Positions 35,247 to 46,240 of a DNA stretch of 64,000 nucleotides are shown here, piece by piece. The first letter of the stretch is position 1. Each line of letters opens with the position of its first letter. This DNA comes from Zychaea mexicana (taxonomy: Eukaryota; Mucoromycota; Mucoromycetes; Mucorales; Lichtheimiaceae). The position numbers and the translations under genes are program-made. The stretch lies in the NCBI RefSeq assembly GCF_025766255.1, contig NW_026516715.1:186001-250000 (forward strand), given 5' to 3'. The notes below the pieces were generated by a model. It was not told the origin of the DNA, did no database searches, and was given only the letters and a program-made list of their open reading frames with translations.

Positions 35247-36655
35247 CAATGGTAAATCCATGAATCTGAAAAGCTAAACATGCATTCCAATGGTAGGTAT
35301 CGATGGCTTCTTTGCAAAAGATTCCTAAGTGCAGGAGATTATGGCATAGATCATTGTTGTTTGTAGTGGGCTGTGCCACTTTTGCTTCACCAAAGCCCAG
35401 GCTTGGCCAATACGAGATTTGGGTGAGTTTTGTCAGGGTTGCATTTGGTCTTTTATCACCACTGGCATCCGATTCGATATTGGTCCATCGTAATAAAACA
35501 CGCTTTTCAGGACTGGATAAGATACATGACAAGATTGGATGAAAATAGGTGGTTGTTAATTCATATTCGCTAATTGATTGTTTGTTCTTTATAGCCTGTA
35601 ATGATAACTCACCCATCGCTTTGGCAATACCACGGATCATGCAAGCAGTGTGTATATCTACATGTCCACAAAGCTGTAATAATTGTACATTGGCTTCATC
35701 ATTATCCAGTCGATGCATTTGTACCGAATCAATAATCCGAAATACTTTTCTGCAGATAACGTCGCCAGTATCGAGTTTCAGTTTCAATGATTCATGCATA
35801 AGATTTTCGGTCAGAGCATCCAAGATTTCTTCAGTGAAAACATCAATCATGAGTTGACTATGTTGTTGAGGTGCTAAGAGCAATACATGAGATAAAGCGA
35901 GTGCTTCATGGATCGATGTTTCCATATGAAGCAAAGCAGATGCTGTGATGTCAACTACCTTTTGTTGAAATCATGAATAATGTAGAGATGTTTGTGCTTT
36001 TGAACATCCATCCAGCTGAAGCATTTGCATGAGAAAGCAGTGTCGATGATGTCTGATGTCCAGGCAGATCTAGGAGATCAGCGTCATTATGTCTTGTCAT
36101 ATCCGCAGAAGCCGACGAGTCATCGGTGGAATTCTCATTATCAGTGGCAACGAAGCAGTTAGAGTTTAAAACGGAATCTGCCAGTACAGGCGTATTCGCA
36201 GACTCTTGCCAGTCATTAGTTTCTTGATTATCAGAATTCGAGGTAATAGAAGTGGTGTTATCATCGATTGATGGTGACGTCGAGCGATGAGTTGTATCAT
36301 GGCTGGAAACGCGAACGGATGTCGAGCAATTGACATCAGGCAAGACTTGAATTTCTTGTTGAATAACTTTTTGCACGTATTCGGCACTGCTGAGATGTGC
36401 GTCAAGATCCGTCACCAATCGTGGTTTCTGTAACCAAAACTGTTTGCTTGCGAAGGAACTTTTCCATAAATTGAATTCCTTTGTCTGCCTATCGCAATCA
36501 TCCGGTATATACTTGGATATAATGTTTTTATACCAGGAATAAGCGTAGTCCCTTTTGAACAAATCGAATTTCTCACAAAAAGCAGGAAAAGTGAGGGTGG
36601 CCTTATTTTCGATGCAATAGGTGATGTGTTGAGGATTGTTGACTTTCTGGTTCAT
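35247..36655 (-). pseudogene. Mucoralean repeat-family gene, 5' and middle part, interrupted
   Basis: Starts MNQKVNNPQHITYCIENKAT at 36655. A Ser/Thr/Asp-rich region follows and, after a frame disruption near 35960, comes ETSIHEALALSHVLLLAPQQ, MIDVFTEEILDALTENLMHE, CGHVDIHTACMIRGIAKAMG and IQIHGFTI-like sequence, where the AT-rich island cuts in. I associate this protein type with multi-copy genes of mucoralean fungi; function unknown (family recollection, not checked). The 3' remainder is at 31931-32222. Frame breaks plus the insertion make it a pseudogene. Confidence 0.65.
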
Positions 36656-36881
36656 TCTACAGCCATTTGCTTTTTGTGGGCAGATTCGCTATCACTTTTG
36701 TTGGCCGGTCGCTTTTGTGACATCAAGAACTTCGTCAACTTTAAATAAATGGTAAGAAAACAAGGTAACAAAGCAGGAAGTTGGAACACTGAAAAATTGG
36801 AATGATGACGCAACCAGCTGAGAAATGTATCTTAAAAAGCAATAATGGGAATTTTGTTTTCACAGTTGAGCAACAAAAGAG

Positions 36882-37152
36882 ATGTTTGTGTTCAGTAAGC
36901 TGGTTTATGAATCATCTGAACGACCATTCTACTGTTCCTTTGTCTTAAACGGTAGCATTGGGACGTTGTTTTGTCCCTTTGGACTATAATATAAGCATTG
37001 GAATGGGTTCACTTTTGTTTCGGAATGTTTGTGCTTAGTAGGGTGGTTTACGAACCATCTGAACGGCCATTCTACTGTCCCTTTGTCTTAAGTAATGGCA
37101 GAGACGTTGTTTTGTCTCCTTGGCCTATTATATAAGCATTGGAATAGGTTTC
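36882..37152 (+). repeat. Tandem duplication of a 143-bp promoter-like unit
   Basis: Unit 1 (36882-37024) and unit 2 (37025 to about 37152) share CATCTGAACG(A/G)CCATTCTACT, a GACGTTGTTTTGTC segment and a TATATAAGCATTGGAAT-like TATA box, with roughly 80% identity by eye. They lie in the non-duplicated spacer of the composite. The TATA boxes point rightwards. Confidence 0.7.
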
Positions 37153-37359
37153 CGATTGCCTCGTGTAAAAAAACCTTCACATCTAGACGGACAAACAAGC
37201 AATATCATCCTGTGTAGATGATTACCAGACCCTTGCGAGGAAGTCGAAAACATCATGAGCTGCGTATATATTTCGTACTAACCTTTTCACTTTTTATGAT
37301 CTAGTAATTTGATTGTTGTCTAGTTCAGCCATTCAATAAACGACATCGCTGGCTACGTA

Positions 37360-37895
37360 GTACTACTTTGACCGATATCGAATCGGATGCCAGTGGTGAT
37401 AAAAGACCAGATGCAACCCTGACAAAACTCACCCAACTGTCGTATGGGCCAAGCCTGGGCTTTGGTGAAGCAAAAGTGGCATAGCCCACTACAAACAACA
37501 ATGATCTATGCCATGATCTCCTGCGCTTAGGAATCTTTTGCAAAGAAGCCATCGATACCCACCATTGGAATGCATGTTTAGCTTTTCAGATTCACGGATT
37601 TACCATTGTCTTCTATTTGATGCGATTACGTCACGATGGCATCTACACCATGTATGAAATCGCAAAAGTATTATTCCTGCGTTCATTGGAAGAACTCTCA
37701 TCATTTATATCCTTGAAAAATCTTCGATCTTTGGCTCAAGTATCCGAATCATTTTGGTGATTGTGCAAATCCGTACCTGCTTCGGAAATTGATGTAATGA
37801 TTAGCAACTCTCGTCCTACACATCCATGTTTCTACAATCTCATTAATAGCAGCAAGAACAAAGGTAGAACTTGTGCCTTGCGTTTTGAGCAATAG
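37360..37895 (+). pseudogene. Repeat-family gene, 3' half, right copy (empty site of the island)
   Basis: Inverted copy of 35495-35247 joined without interruption to the segment at 32222-31931: IESDASGDKRPDATLTKL, LGIFCKEAIDTHHWNACLAF, IHGFTIVFYLMRLRHDG, MYEIAKVLFLRSLEELSS. A TAG after GEAKVA and a TGA after SESFW break it. The CATTG at 37604-37608 is the uninterrupted island target. Confidence 0.7.
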
Positions 37896-38332
37896 TTTTT
37901 TTTCCGATCTTCTATGACTTATAATAAAAAAGGCTTATTGTTTTCTGGCTTTTACTTACCTGATTCTTCTGTACTGTTGGTTTTAATGGAATTTGTTGTA
38001 TTTGAGGATAGTTCAAACTTATAAAAGTAATAAATGTTCACTATAATAAAAGAAACAAGAAAGCTTCGTATAATGAATTGTCCAGTATTAAAATCAATTC
38101 TATAAAAGTTGTTGCACAAGTTAATACTATTCAATTAGTTATATAACAATAAGCAGAACGCTAATTGTAATAAATTGATATAAACAAATAAAAGATGGAA
38201 CATAAGAACGATCATCCGTTTGTAGTAATTACCTGTATGAGAGTAGCTAACTTGTATAGGAACTGAACAGGTTATTATTAGAAGAGACGTTAGTTATGAC
38301 ATTTATATATAAAAGATTATTACGAGTGGTTC

Positions 38333-39078
38333 ATGAAGTGGAAAGACTCAGATCTGGATTATACTAAGAACTGCGTCTTTATTGAACAGGCTGGATTTAA
38401 CATCAATATGAGAAACAATTGGGCTAGGTCGGCTGCAGGAACACCTACCAAGTAGAGAATGAAAAGACTCGTTCTTCCTCCCACCCTATTATCGGTGCTA
38501 TACACTGTAGTAGTGTTATCCATGTTTTTATTAAAAAACCACCACCTAAAAAGCAAAGAGGCCCAAAAACTCAAACATCGAAGACGGCTAAACCTAAAAA
38601 AAAAGAAAGCTGGCAGGAGGCAAAGAGCAAAGAGCCTACCATAGAGTACGTTGATGTTGAGGAGAGGACCACTGTCGAAAACAACAAGCTAGGAGCAAAG
38701 GGTACAACTACTACCCATTTTGTGAAATTTATGAATGAGCTTCTGGATATCATGGACATGGATGAGAGTCATATGGGTAGTTATCTTGTAATGAATAATA
38801 ACTGTACTATTCATAAGTCTCATCCAATGATAAGAAAAATTGAGAGTAGAGGTTATAGAGTAATGTACTTATTTCCTTACTCGCCAGAGCTAAACCCAAT
38901 TGAGCAGTTTTGCGCTCTTTTTAAAGGAAAAATGAAGCGCCACAGGTTGATGATTGAAGAGAATCTATCACAAAGAATTGCTGAAGCATGTAACAATGTA
39001 CGCTTCAGCGATCTCCAGGAATTCTGAGGAAACTCCAAGCGCCAAATCATCAACTGCTATAACAAGACAAACTTCTAA
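38333..39078 (+). pseudogene. Second Tc1/mariner transposase relic B, right copy
   Basis: Mirror of 30759-31493. It keeps SPELNPIEQFCALF and a longer segment (LMIEENLSQRIAEACNNV) deleted on the left, but has the same early disruption after GTPTK. It ends near CYNKTNF, followed by its CACTGTA terminus at about 39171-39177. Confidence 0.75.
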
Positions 39079-39716
39079 TAAAGCTGCTTACTTTAATAAA
39101 CATTTCAATTATACGCACATGGCAATCATACAATCATTTTCCAGTAGCGCCATTTATTTTTAGATAACCGCACTGTACATTTTCTTTTCTATTAGTCAAA
39201 TAAAGAAGGTTTCTCGTGATTAAGCTGTCTCAGATCAGGGTGAGATCCAAGGTAAATTACTTTTCGAGACTTTGTATGACCTGTAGTATCGGGATCGTAA
39301 TTTACCCATTGACTTAAAACATCCTCTCTTCCCCGTTCTTATTTGAGTGATTAGTTATAACTCCTTTGCGTTTTGAGAGTTTCAATTATAGTCGAGAAAT
39401 TAAGCAAGGATAGAATTTTATATTATTTTGAAAACTAGTGCACTTGTATCACTTCCACAATCTAGGTTCCTGGACCAGGTTTTATCCTCTCATCTGATCA
39501 CTGTCACCTTATCACAGTATGACTGCTCTTTAAGTAATTTAAAAGTTTCTGTTAGCCAATACCGTCTCTAATAAGTTAAAAATTGACCTAAATAATACTT
39601 CTTTTTTTCATTTTAAATTCTAAACAACTTTAATTTCGAAACTATGGCAAATACTTTTTTATGAAGATGGGCAGGAGAATGTTTACAACGATCTAGGGAT
39701 AAAAGTTTTTGACCCT

Positions 39717-41075
39717 ATGGAGGATGTTCTAACGCAAATCACAGACCCTAACGTTGTCCTGGAAACTATAGCCACACAGAGCTCATATTTAGAAGCTCGC
39801 AAATCTATTGAGGAAAGAAATGTTAAGAAAAGCGATGATGTAGAGCCAAAAGCCGTCACGAAACCAAAATTGAAGCAGAATATGTATAATGATTATAGCG
39901 ATAATACAAGAGAGGTGTTTATAGATCGAATGTTAGAAAGCGCTGAAGAAAGAGGAAGGATAGTTCGATTTGCAAAAGAGCTTGGTGTTGAACCTCGCAC
40001 TGCCCGGAGATGGTGGAAACGTTATCAGGAAACAAATGAAGTGCCATACAAACTTTCAAAAAATAATGTTGGCCGTCCAAGCTCTTTCACAACTGAACAC
40101 GAGACATATATTCGAGAACTACTTGATAAAGATCCTCAGCTTTATTCTGAAGATATTATCGGTGAGCTATCTAAAGAATTTATGGGCTTTTCTATTTCCA
40201 AAACGCAGCTTAATCATCACTTGAGGAACAATATGCTTGTGACGATTTAAAAACCTACATTTGAACCCGAAGCTAGAAACTCTACTGATAACTTAGAGAC
40301 GAGATATGAATGGTTTATGAAATGGAAAGACTCTGATGTAGACTTTACAAAAAACTGTGTCTTTATCGACGAAGCTGGATTTCATATAAATTTGAGAAAT
40401 AATTGGGCCAGAGCAGATACTGGAACACCTGCCATATTGAAGACAACTAAAACAAAGACCCCATCTCATACGATCATTGGAGCTATACATGCATCTAGCG
40501 TCATTCATGTAGCGATAAAGAAGCCACCACCAAAAAAGGAGAAGCTTCAAAGTAACAAGGCATCTACAAGCAAGAAAAGAAAAGTAGCAAAGGGCAAAAA
40601 ACATACTGTAGATGGGTTTATTATAGAAGAACCAGCTACAGAGTATGTTGATGGTAATAACGAGAGCAGTGCGCAAGATAGTTCAGAATCGATATCAAAA
40701 GGTACGACAACTGCGCACTTTATCAAATTCATGAATGTTCTGCTTGATATCATGGATCTTAATGAAGATCTAAAAGGGAATTATTTGGTGATGGATAACT
40801 GTACTATACACAAATCAAAACCGATGATGAGAAAAATCGAAAGTCGTGGCTATAAGCTGATGTATCTGCCTCCATATTCGCCTGAATTAAACCCAATTGA
40901 ACAGTTTTGGACAATCTTAAAAGGAAAATTGAAACGCCACAAACTATTGAATGAAGAAAAAATGTCTGATAGAATTGCTGAGGCATGTAATGCCATACCT
41001 GCTGAAATTCTATACAGCTTTGCCAGTCATTCTAAACGACAAATCATTCAATGTTATAATAAAACTCCATTCTAA
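39717..41075 (+). pseudogene. Tc1/mariner-type DD34E transposase, right copy, premature stop
   Basis: Same protein as 28764-30120. Here the first half ends at a TAA at 40248-40250 (after LRNNMLVTI), where the left copy has a Lys codon; a single A-to-T change explains it. The second half is open from about 40254 to 41075 and keeps all three catalytic residues (FIDEAGF, VMDNCTIH, PELNPIEQFW). The one-base deletion of the left copy is absent. The two arms therefore carry different single inactivating changes. Confidence 0.9.
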
Positions 41076-41286
41076 ACGTTTTGAAGTCAAAAACACATAT
41101 CATTTTTAGGTCAATTTGATTTAACTTATTGTGACATTTCTCTTATTTCAAAAGGACAAAATCTCTAGACAAAAGGAACAATCATTTTTGGCTTAGTGCC
41201 ATTAATTTTTTTGGAAAGTGACATTTATTTTTTGGTTACAGACATTCAATTTTCTCAAAGTGACAAAATTTACCGTTCTTACTGTA

Positions 41287-42028
41287 TATGATGCGATGAT
41301 GGTGATGGTGGTACCTGCGTTCCTGAAGATACTTTATGTGCGAAGCAGCATGATGATGCTTAGCATAAGAAAATAATAGCATATCACGGTATGTACTATT
41401 TTTAACTCTCTCTCTCTATTAGTGGACCCCACCTCCTAGTATTTAGACTCGCGTAGAATTGTATTTTTACATATTGAAATATAAATTACCAGACAAATGA
41501 AAGAAACTGATACCATAGCAAAGTAACAAAGTGGCAAATATACCGGGCTCATGTTGTGGCACTTTACGGAGCCGAGTATGAGGATTGGCTGTTACACTCG
41601 AATCCATGTACTCTGTTTATCGTTTCTGCGTCATAGTCTACTATTATACTACTACAAACTGCTACTTGTAGGAGGTTGGTAAGCTAGACTGACCCATTTA
41701 TGACATATGTTCTTTGCCAGTGATAGCACAGATTCCTGAACAAGAGCTGTAAGTAATTTTAAATGATTAAAAGGTAATAGCTAAGCCGAGTTTTTGAATA
41801 TTGACACCAGCTGCTGGACAGGCAAATGAACGGACCCGCGCGTGTGTGGGTTGGGTTGTCATCGAAACAGCTGGAATCAGCACTTTTTCTCCGCTCCAAA
41901 AAAAAAAAAAAATTTTTTTTGTTATAAAGTGCAAGGCTGCGCGCCCGTTTGTTTTGTTTTCCTTTCATTTCCTTCGTCCTTTTCCAAGGTTTGAGTATGG
42001 TAAGTTTTTGTCTTTTTCTCTGTGTGCA
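41287..42028. other. Right flank of the mobile-element block
   Basis: Unique DNA with a short CT microsatellite (about 41407-41418) and an A/T homopolymer run near 41898-41920. No firm gene is seen. A GT-rich donor at 42000 (ATG|GTAAGT) could belong to an alternative first exon of the next feature. Confidence 0.45.
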
Positions 42029-42564
42029 ATGCTCTTGGTATTTCAAAATGATGTTTGTAATTTGCGTTTGACCGGCATTTCACTGCGCACTTTCGCCGGT
42101 GCACTATGCGGGATATGTTATTATGGAACAAATTTTTTTTCCCTGATTGTTTACCGAGCAAAAGCACCTTTGTGCGTTTTTAAGAGAAAGTACTCGTTGA
42201 ACTAAACCATCTTCTGTTCTTCGTGTTCTCTTCCAGATTCAACTCTGCTCAATGCGAGGATAACGGCTCTACCGGGTGCTGTGCACTCATTCCTACTGAC
42301 TTGTCACGTATCCAAGAAAGGTAAATATAGTGTGCACTTTCCTTTTCGTTTGTCTTTTCTCGGTGGAAGCGAAGATGATGAGGATGGCGATGATGTTGGC
42401 AACAAGAGAAATGCAGATGATGAAGATTTATTTGCTACTGCTGAGAGATAATGACGACATTTTTCCACCAAGATCTCTGATCTATTTCTCTTGCAACTAT
42501 CATCAGCGCTATCATTATCATGCTCGTTGCTGCTGTTACTTTGAGCATTATACAGATAAGCTGA
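42029..42564 (+). CDS. Possible 100-residue single-pass membrane protein, 3 exons (uncertain)
   Basis: Exons 42029-42189, 42237-42320 and 42507-42564 join in frame with GT-AG introns to 100 residues. The first intron is 47 nt with a good branch-like ACTAAAC. The middle exon has a Cys cluster (QCEDNGSTGCCALIPTD) and the last is a membrane helix (AIIIMLVAAVTLSIIQ) with the stop right after. An alternative frame through 42237-42450 gives an acidic tail (SEDDEDGDDVG...LFATAER). The two models cannot both be right, and neither has a recognised family. Confidence 0.3.
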
Positions 42565-43030
42565 CCTCTTTATTGAATTGATTTCTAGGTAACTAGCTTA
42601 GCTTTTATATCTTAAAAGTTCTTAATATCGAAAAATAAAATACTTCTTGTGTTTGCCAGATATGTGTTCTTTATTATTTTGCGAAGGCGATTTCGAACTT
42701 TGAGTAAACTTTCTGTGTTAATATAAGTAGTCTTGCATAAGGGATCAGATAGAAGCCCATGTTAAATTCTGCCGGTATGGCATATACTGGATGTGAACTA
42801 ATAACCCTGGACTTCTGGAAACCAGCAATTCTTTAATCAGCTACTTTTACCATATAATCGCACTATCGAGGTGCATGACCATCAAGGTCAGTGAATTGGA
42901 TCTGGCACAGTTTAAAGCTATCAAACAGCAACACATGATCTAATAAACGGATGAGACGCATATAACAGTCGATATGCTACAGTACACGCTTCAAAATTTC
43001 ATGAGACAACGTACCTAAGTCGTAGAATAA
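42565..43030. other. Intergenic region
   Basis: No gene is seen. Frames are short and full of stops. Confidence 0.5.
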
Positions 43031-43079
43031 GTCCTTAAGAAGAAACAGACAAACACTCGCGGTGATGGGGTGAAGCATA

Positions 43080-44101
43080 CAACCAACTAGAATTGGAAGA
43101 AGACCTAATCTTGGGATATACACCGGCAGCAGCAGCACGTATGGTGATTAGAACGCATCAAAGAAACGGAAACGACGCCAATTACATACAATATTCGACG
43201 ACCAAATTATACACCCAGAAACCAAGATAGACGGTACCCTTATCAACCCAACCAACGAAGAATTTACAACAAACAGCAAAGTGGGAACGGCAGACAACAA
43301 CGCCCGTACCAGGATCGGCCAGCGACCCTATTAACAGCAACAGAACAATAACAACGGAAGACCGCATCGTCAAAAGGATAATGATCAAGGAAAATCGAAT
43401 GGAAGATCGAACCAAGACATTGAACGGACCACGAGAATGCTGAAGGAAGAACGACCGAACAATAATAATCGAACCACCGTATACAGCAACTTTGCTCACT
43501 TAGTGGAGCGATACACAGACGAAACCTAACAAACCCGCAAGGAAAAGACGACCAACCCAGAATAAACAAAACACGACTTACAACGTCGTGAGTAAGAGAT
43601 CACACATGATTTATACACTGCACATAAAAGACCTTGAGCCTGAAAAACACTGAAAAGAGAAGAAGCATAAACTTGAATTAAGGCGCAAAGATCAATAAAG
43701 TTGTGTATGCAGACAAACCAGACCCTAGAGCGAAGCGAGAACGACAAGTACAATTTCAAGACCAGGAAACGAACCGACAACCATCTTCTTCAAGGACCAT
43801 TCAATCGACTGGTCAGCCACAACACCAACCAAAAGTCATGCCTGATGAAAGCATGGAACAAGTATCTAGACCCTCTCAAGGACAGCGGAAAAGATCATTA
43901 TATGCCGCCACACGCACAAGATCAGAGCATGACAATGCTGCCATCATCTCGACAACACAAGAAGATCAAGAAAAGACGGAACGACCTTCCGAAGGACCGA
44001 CAACAATAGAACGACCAAAATTAAAGGGAAAGGAGACAACACGAAAAATTATCATTGATGAACCAAAGCCAACGAAGCCTCGACGATCACCCAGGATTTA
44101 A
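43080..44101 (+). pseudogene. Gag-like retroelement relic
   Basis: Consecutive plus-strand frames interrupted by stops: EDLILGYTPAAAARMVIRTH, then NYTPRNQDRRYPYQPNQRR and RQQRPYQDRPATLL, then a last open frame ending PKPTKPRRSPRI at 44101. The Gln/Arg/Asn-rich composition and the KPRRSPR tail resemble the gag and gag-pol linker of fungal Ty3-type retroelements. No protease, reverse transcriptase, integrase or LTR is found nearby, and no CCHC knuckle is intact. This is a tentative reading based on composition. Confidence 0.35.
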
Positions 44102-44249
44102 GCCGGCCATCAACTATGGCATTCTCGGCATCCGTGAAACAATAATCAACTTTGTGATAACCACCCCCATCATTTTCCCAAGCCCCAACCATCCACCCGA
44201 AGGCTTGTTTATTTTATTGTTGTTGTTGTTGTTCCCGCCGTAGCCAGGC

Positions 44250-44720
44250 AACCAGGGGTGGGCCGAAGCGACCAAAGATGCCGTGCTGTCACCCTACATG
44301 TAACAGATCATCCTCGCCGGGTCGGTCCAGCCGGAGGTAATTCCTCACGGACACCCTGAAGATCGGCGGGGATGTAATCAACCAGGATGCCCGTGGGGAA
44401 CCACCGGTGGAACGCCTGCCAGGCTGCGTATTGTGCAACCTGGCCACGAACGCCCAACAGCCGGACTCCAGGTTTCCGGAGCGACGACCGCTACATCTAG
44501 TTTAGAAAGATAATTATTAAACACGAGTCTACGATTTAAAGTAAGAGGACGCATTTTAAAAAATCACCAGGACGTTCGTTAAGGCGTTCCAGGGAAGCGT
44601 GCACGGCTGGATTCCGCATCCCTTGCTCGCCGGGCTCCGGCCGGACGGACCCTCGGCCGACCGCGGCGCAAATGGTCACCACGCTGCGCCGTTGGGGCTA
44701 TCAAGTGTAAAGCATCCATC
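44250..44720. other. GC-rich patch with coding-like remnants
   Basis: Distinctly GC-rich against its surroundings. On the minus strand (about 44497-44310) an open stretch reads GVRGQVAQYAAWQAFHRWF then LVDYIPADLQGVREELPP, which looks like real protein rather than chance. On the plus strand 44560-44715 is also open. No family is recognised; it may be a fragment of a mobile element with different base composition. Confidence 0.35.
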
Positions 44721-45430
44721 ATATCCAAAGGTTAGTTACTCTTTCTAATCCATGTCGTGCTTTTTTTCTAAAATCCGGATACCCACCAGTTGGCAGCACC
44801 GACCCCGACGGAGCGGAAGCTGTCTATTGCAACAAAACGCAAGTTAGTCTTCTATTTGTTACAGCCTTCCTTTCCCATACTGAGGGCAACAAAATGGTCA
44901 CGAAACTGATTATTGGGACGAAGACGTTCAATGCGCTGATCACAAGCAGTATGGCATCGATACGCCGAGTAACCCTGAGTGTGGCGCCAGCACTATTAAT
45001 TTTATTTTGGATCAACGCTCTTCGCTAGCATGCAAAGTACTGATTGACAAAAACTCTTGGGAGGCTGGTTTGGCGCTTTCCGAAATACTGAGTGCAAAAC
45101 CAATAATGAAGAACACAATCATGTTGCTCAGTTGCGACAGCTGCGTACCCAAATTTGATCAACAATAATGATGGCATCCCAACATTGAGCCGCGAGACGG
45201 TGCAAAAATGCTTCAGTGACACTACAACAAACGGAAAAGTCAAATCTATACTGGCGAACATTCTGATCCATTTCGACAGCGCTGATGGTGCCACCATGAT
45301 ACCCATTATCGCAACTCTGCTTTGAAATGTTGAAGCTGAATCCTTGGCAACCATCTTGACACCATACTTGGCAAAAGCCAACAAATCTATGGTTGTGAAG
45401 ACAGTTCTTGACTGTTTCGTGCCATATTGA
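44660..45430 (+). pseudogene. Unrecognised gene remnant
   Basis: An intron-like gap (GTTAGT...CTAATC...CACCAG, 44729-44789) joins AIKCKASIISK to VGSTDPDGAEAVYCNKTQ, then SHTEGNKMVTKLIIGTKTF and SVAPALLILFWINALR with a stop. Further on, 45130-45430 reads ETVQKCFSDTTTNGKVKS, ILANILIHFDSADGATMIPI and TILTPYLAKANKSMVVKTVL with one internal TGA. The second part has helical, HEAT-like character. There are several stops and no clear start; family unknown. Confidence 0.3.
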
Positions 45431-46240
45431 CTCTTCTCATTCCTTTTCTCAACCCATATCTCCTATCTTATCTCGTCCTGTATACCTCTTTTCGATGCGC
45501 CTCCAATACATAACCATGTTGAGAATTCCCAAATGTTTTCGTTGACTAATTTTTTTTTCAGTTGCTTATTTCTAATCAAATGAATCATTGTTGGTTGATC
45601 GCACTCCGGATCACCTTTAAAGATACTGTGTGTGGAAAAAAACCTTTGCTTTCACAGAGCTAGCACACGACGAGTGATAATCGGTTTTATGAGCTTCCAG
45701 CTTTTGCTTCGACCTAAATTGTGCAGTGCATACAATGTACGTTTCATTGCGCTGTTTCCGCAAGGCCGCTGCTTGACCTGCTGTTCATTTGCGTTATTCC
45801 AGGAGCAACAGTTGAACTTGAGTGCCGCTCTTCTTCTTTTTTTTTACTTTACTGACCCAAAACCTCAATCACACATTGGTCATACGCTGTTTGCGCACTT
45901 TGCGCTTCGTCATTTTGACAAAAATAAAAACATGAAGCTGGTTAAATAAGTGTTATGATACAGGATGTGCGCAAAAAGTTTCAGGAAAGAGTGTTGGCAA
46001 AATGAGAGAAGAGCGATGGACATAAGACTGTAAACATCTTCGGTATAGTTTGCTTAATAAACGAAGCTAGACAAGAAGTATTACTTTATTCGCTGAAACT
46101 AAGAACCGAGTTTTATTGATCAACACAATTAAAGTGTCGTGGACGGCTGTCAGTGTCGCTTATCATACTCTTCTAAATTCCATAAACATGCCTCTTTGGA
46201 GTCACAAATATCATCATCATTGCCAATTCCAAAGTGTCGT
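45431..46240. other. Intergenic region
   Basis: No supported gene. One plus-strand open stretch (45632-45949) has no ATG-started, family-like content. Confidence 0.5.

Larger units (their letters stand above)
28555..41284. mobile_element. 12.7-kb inverted-repeat composite with Tc1/mariner termini
   Basis: The block begins TA|CAGTAAGAACGG at 28553 and ends with its exact reverse complement |TA at 41286. Flanking TA and CAGT ends are the hallmark of Tc1/mariner insertion. The two arms (28555-32222 plus 35247 to about 35495, and about 37360-41284) are long inverted copies, each with two transposase relics. DNA outside the two ends is unrelated, so homology stops exactly at the termini. The inner, non-duplicated spacer is about 35500-37360. 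Whether the whole unit moved as one piece or arose by inverted duplication next to an older insertion cannot be settled from sequence alone. Confidence 0.85.
37604..41284 (-). repeat. Outer part of right inverted arm
   Basis: Reverse complement of 28555-32222 with scattered substitutions and small indels. Its outer end is ...CCGTTCTTACTG followed by TA. Confidence 0.88.
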
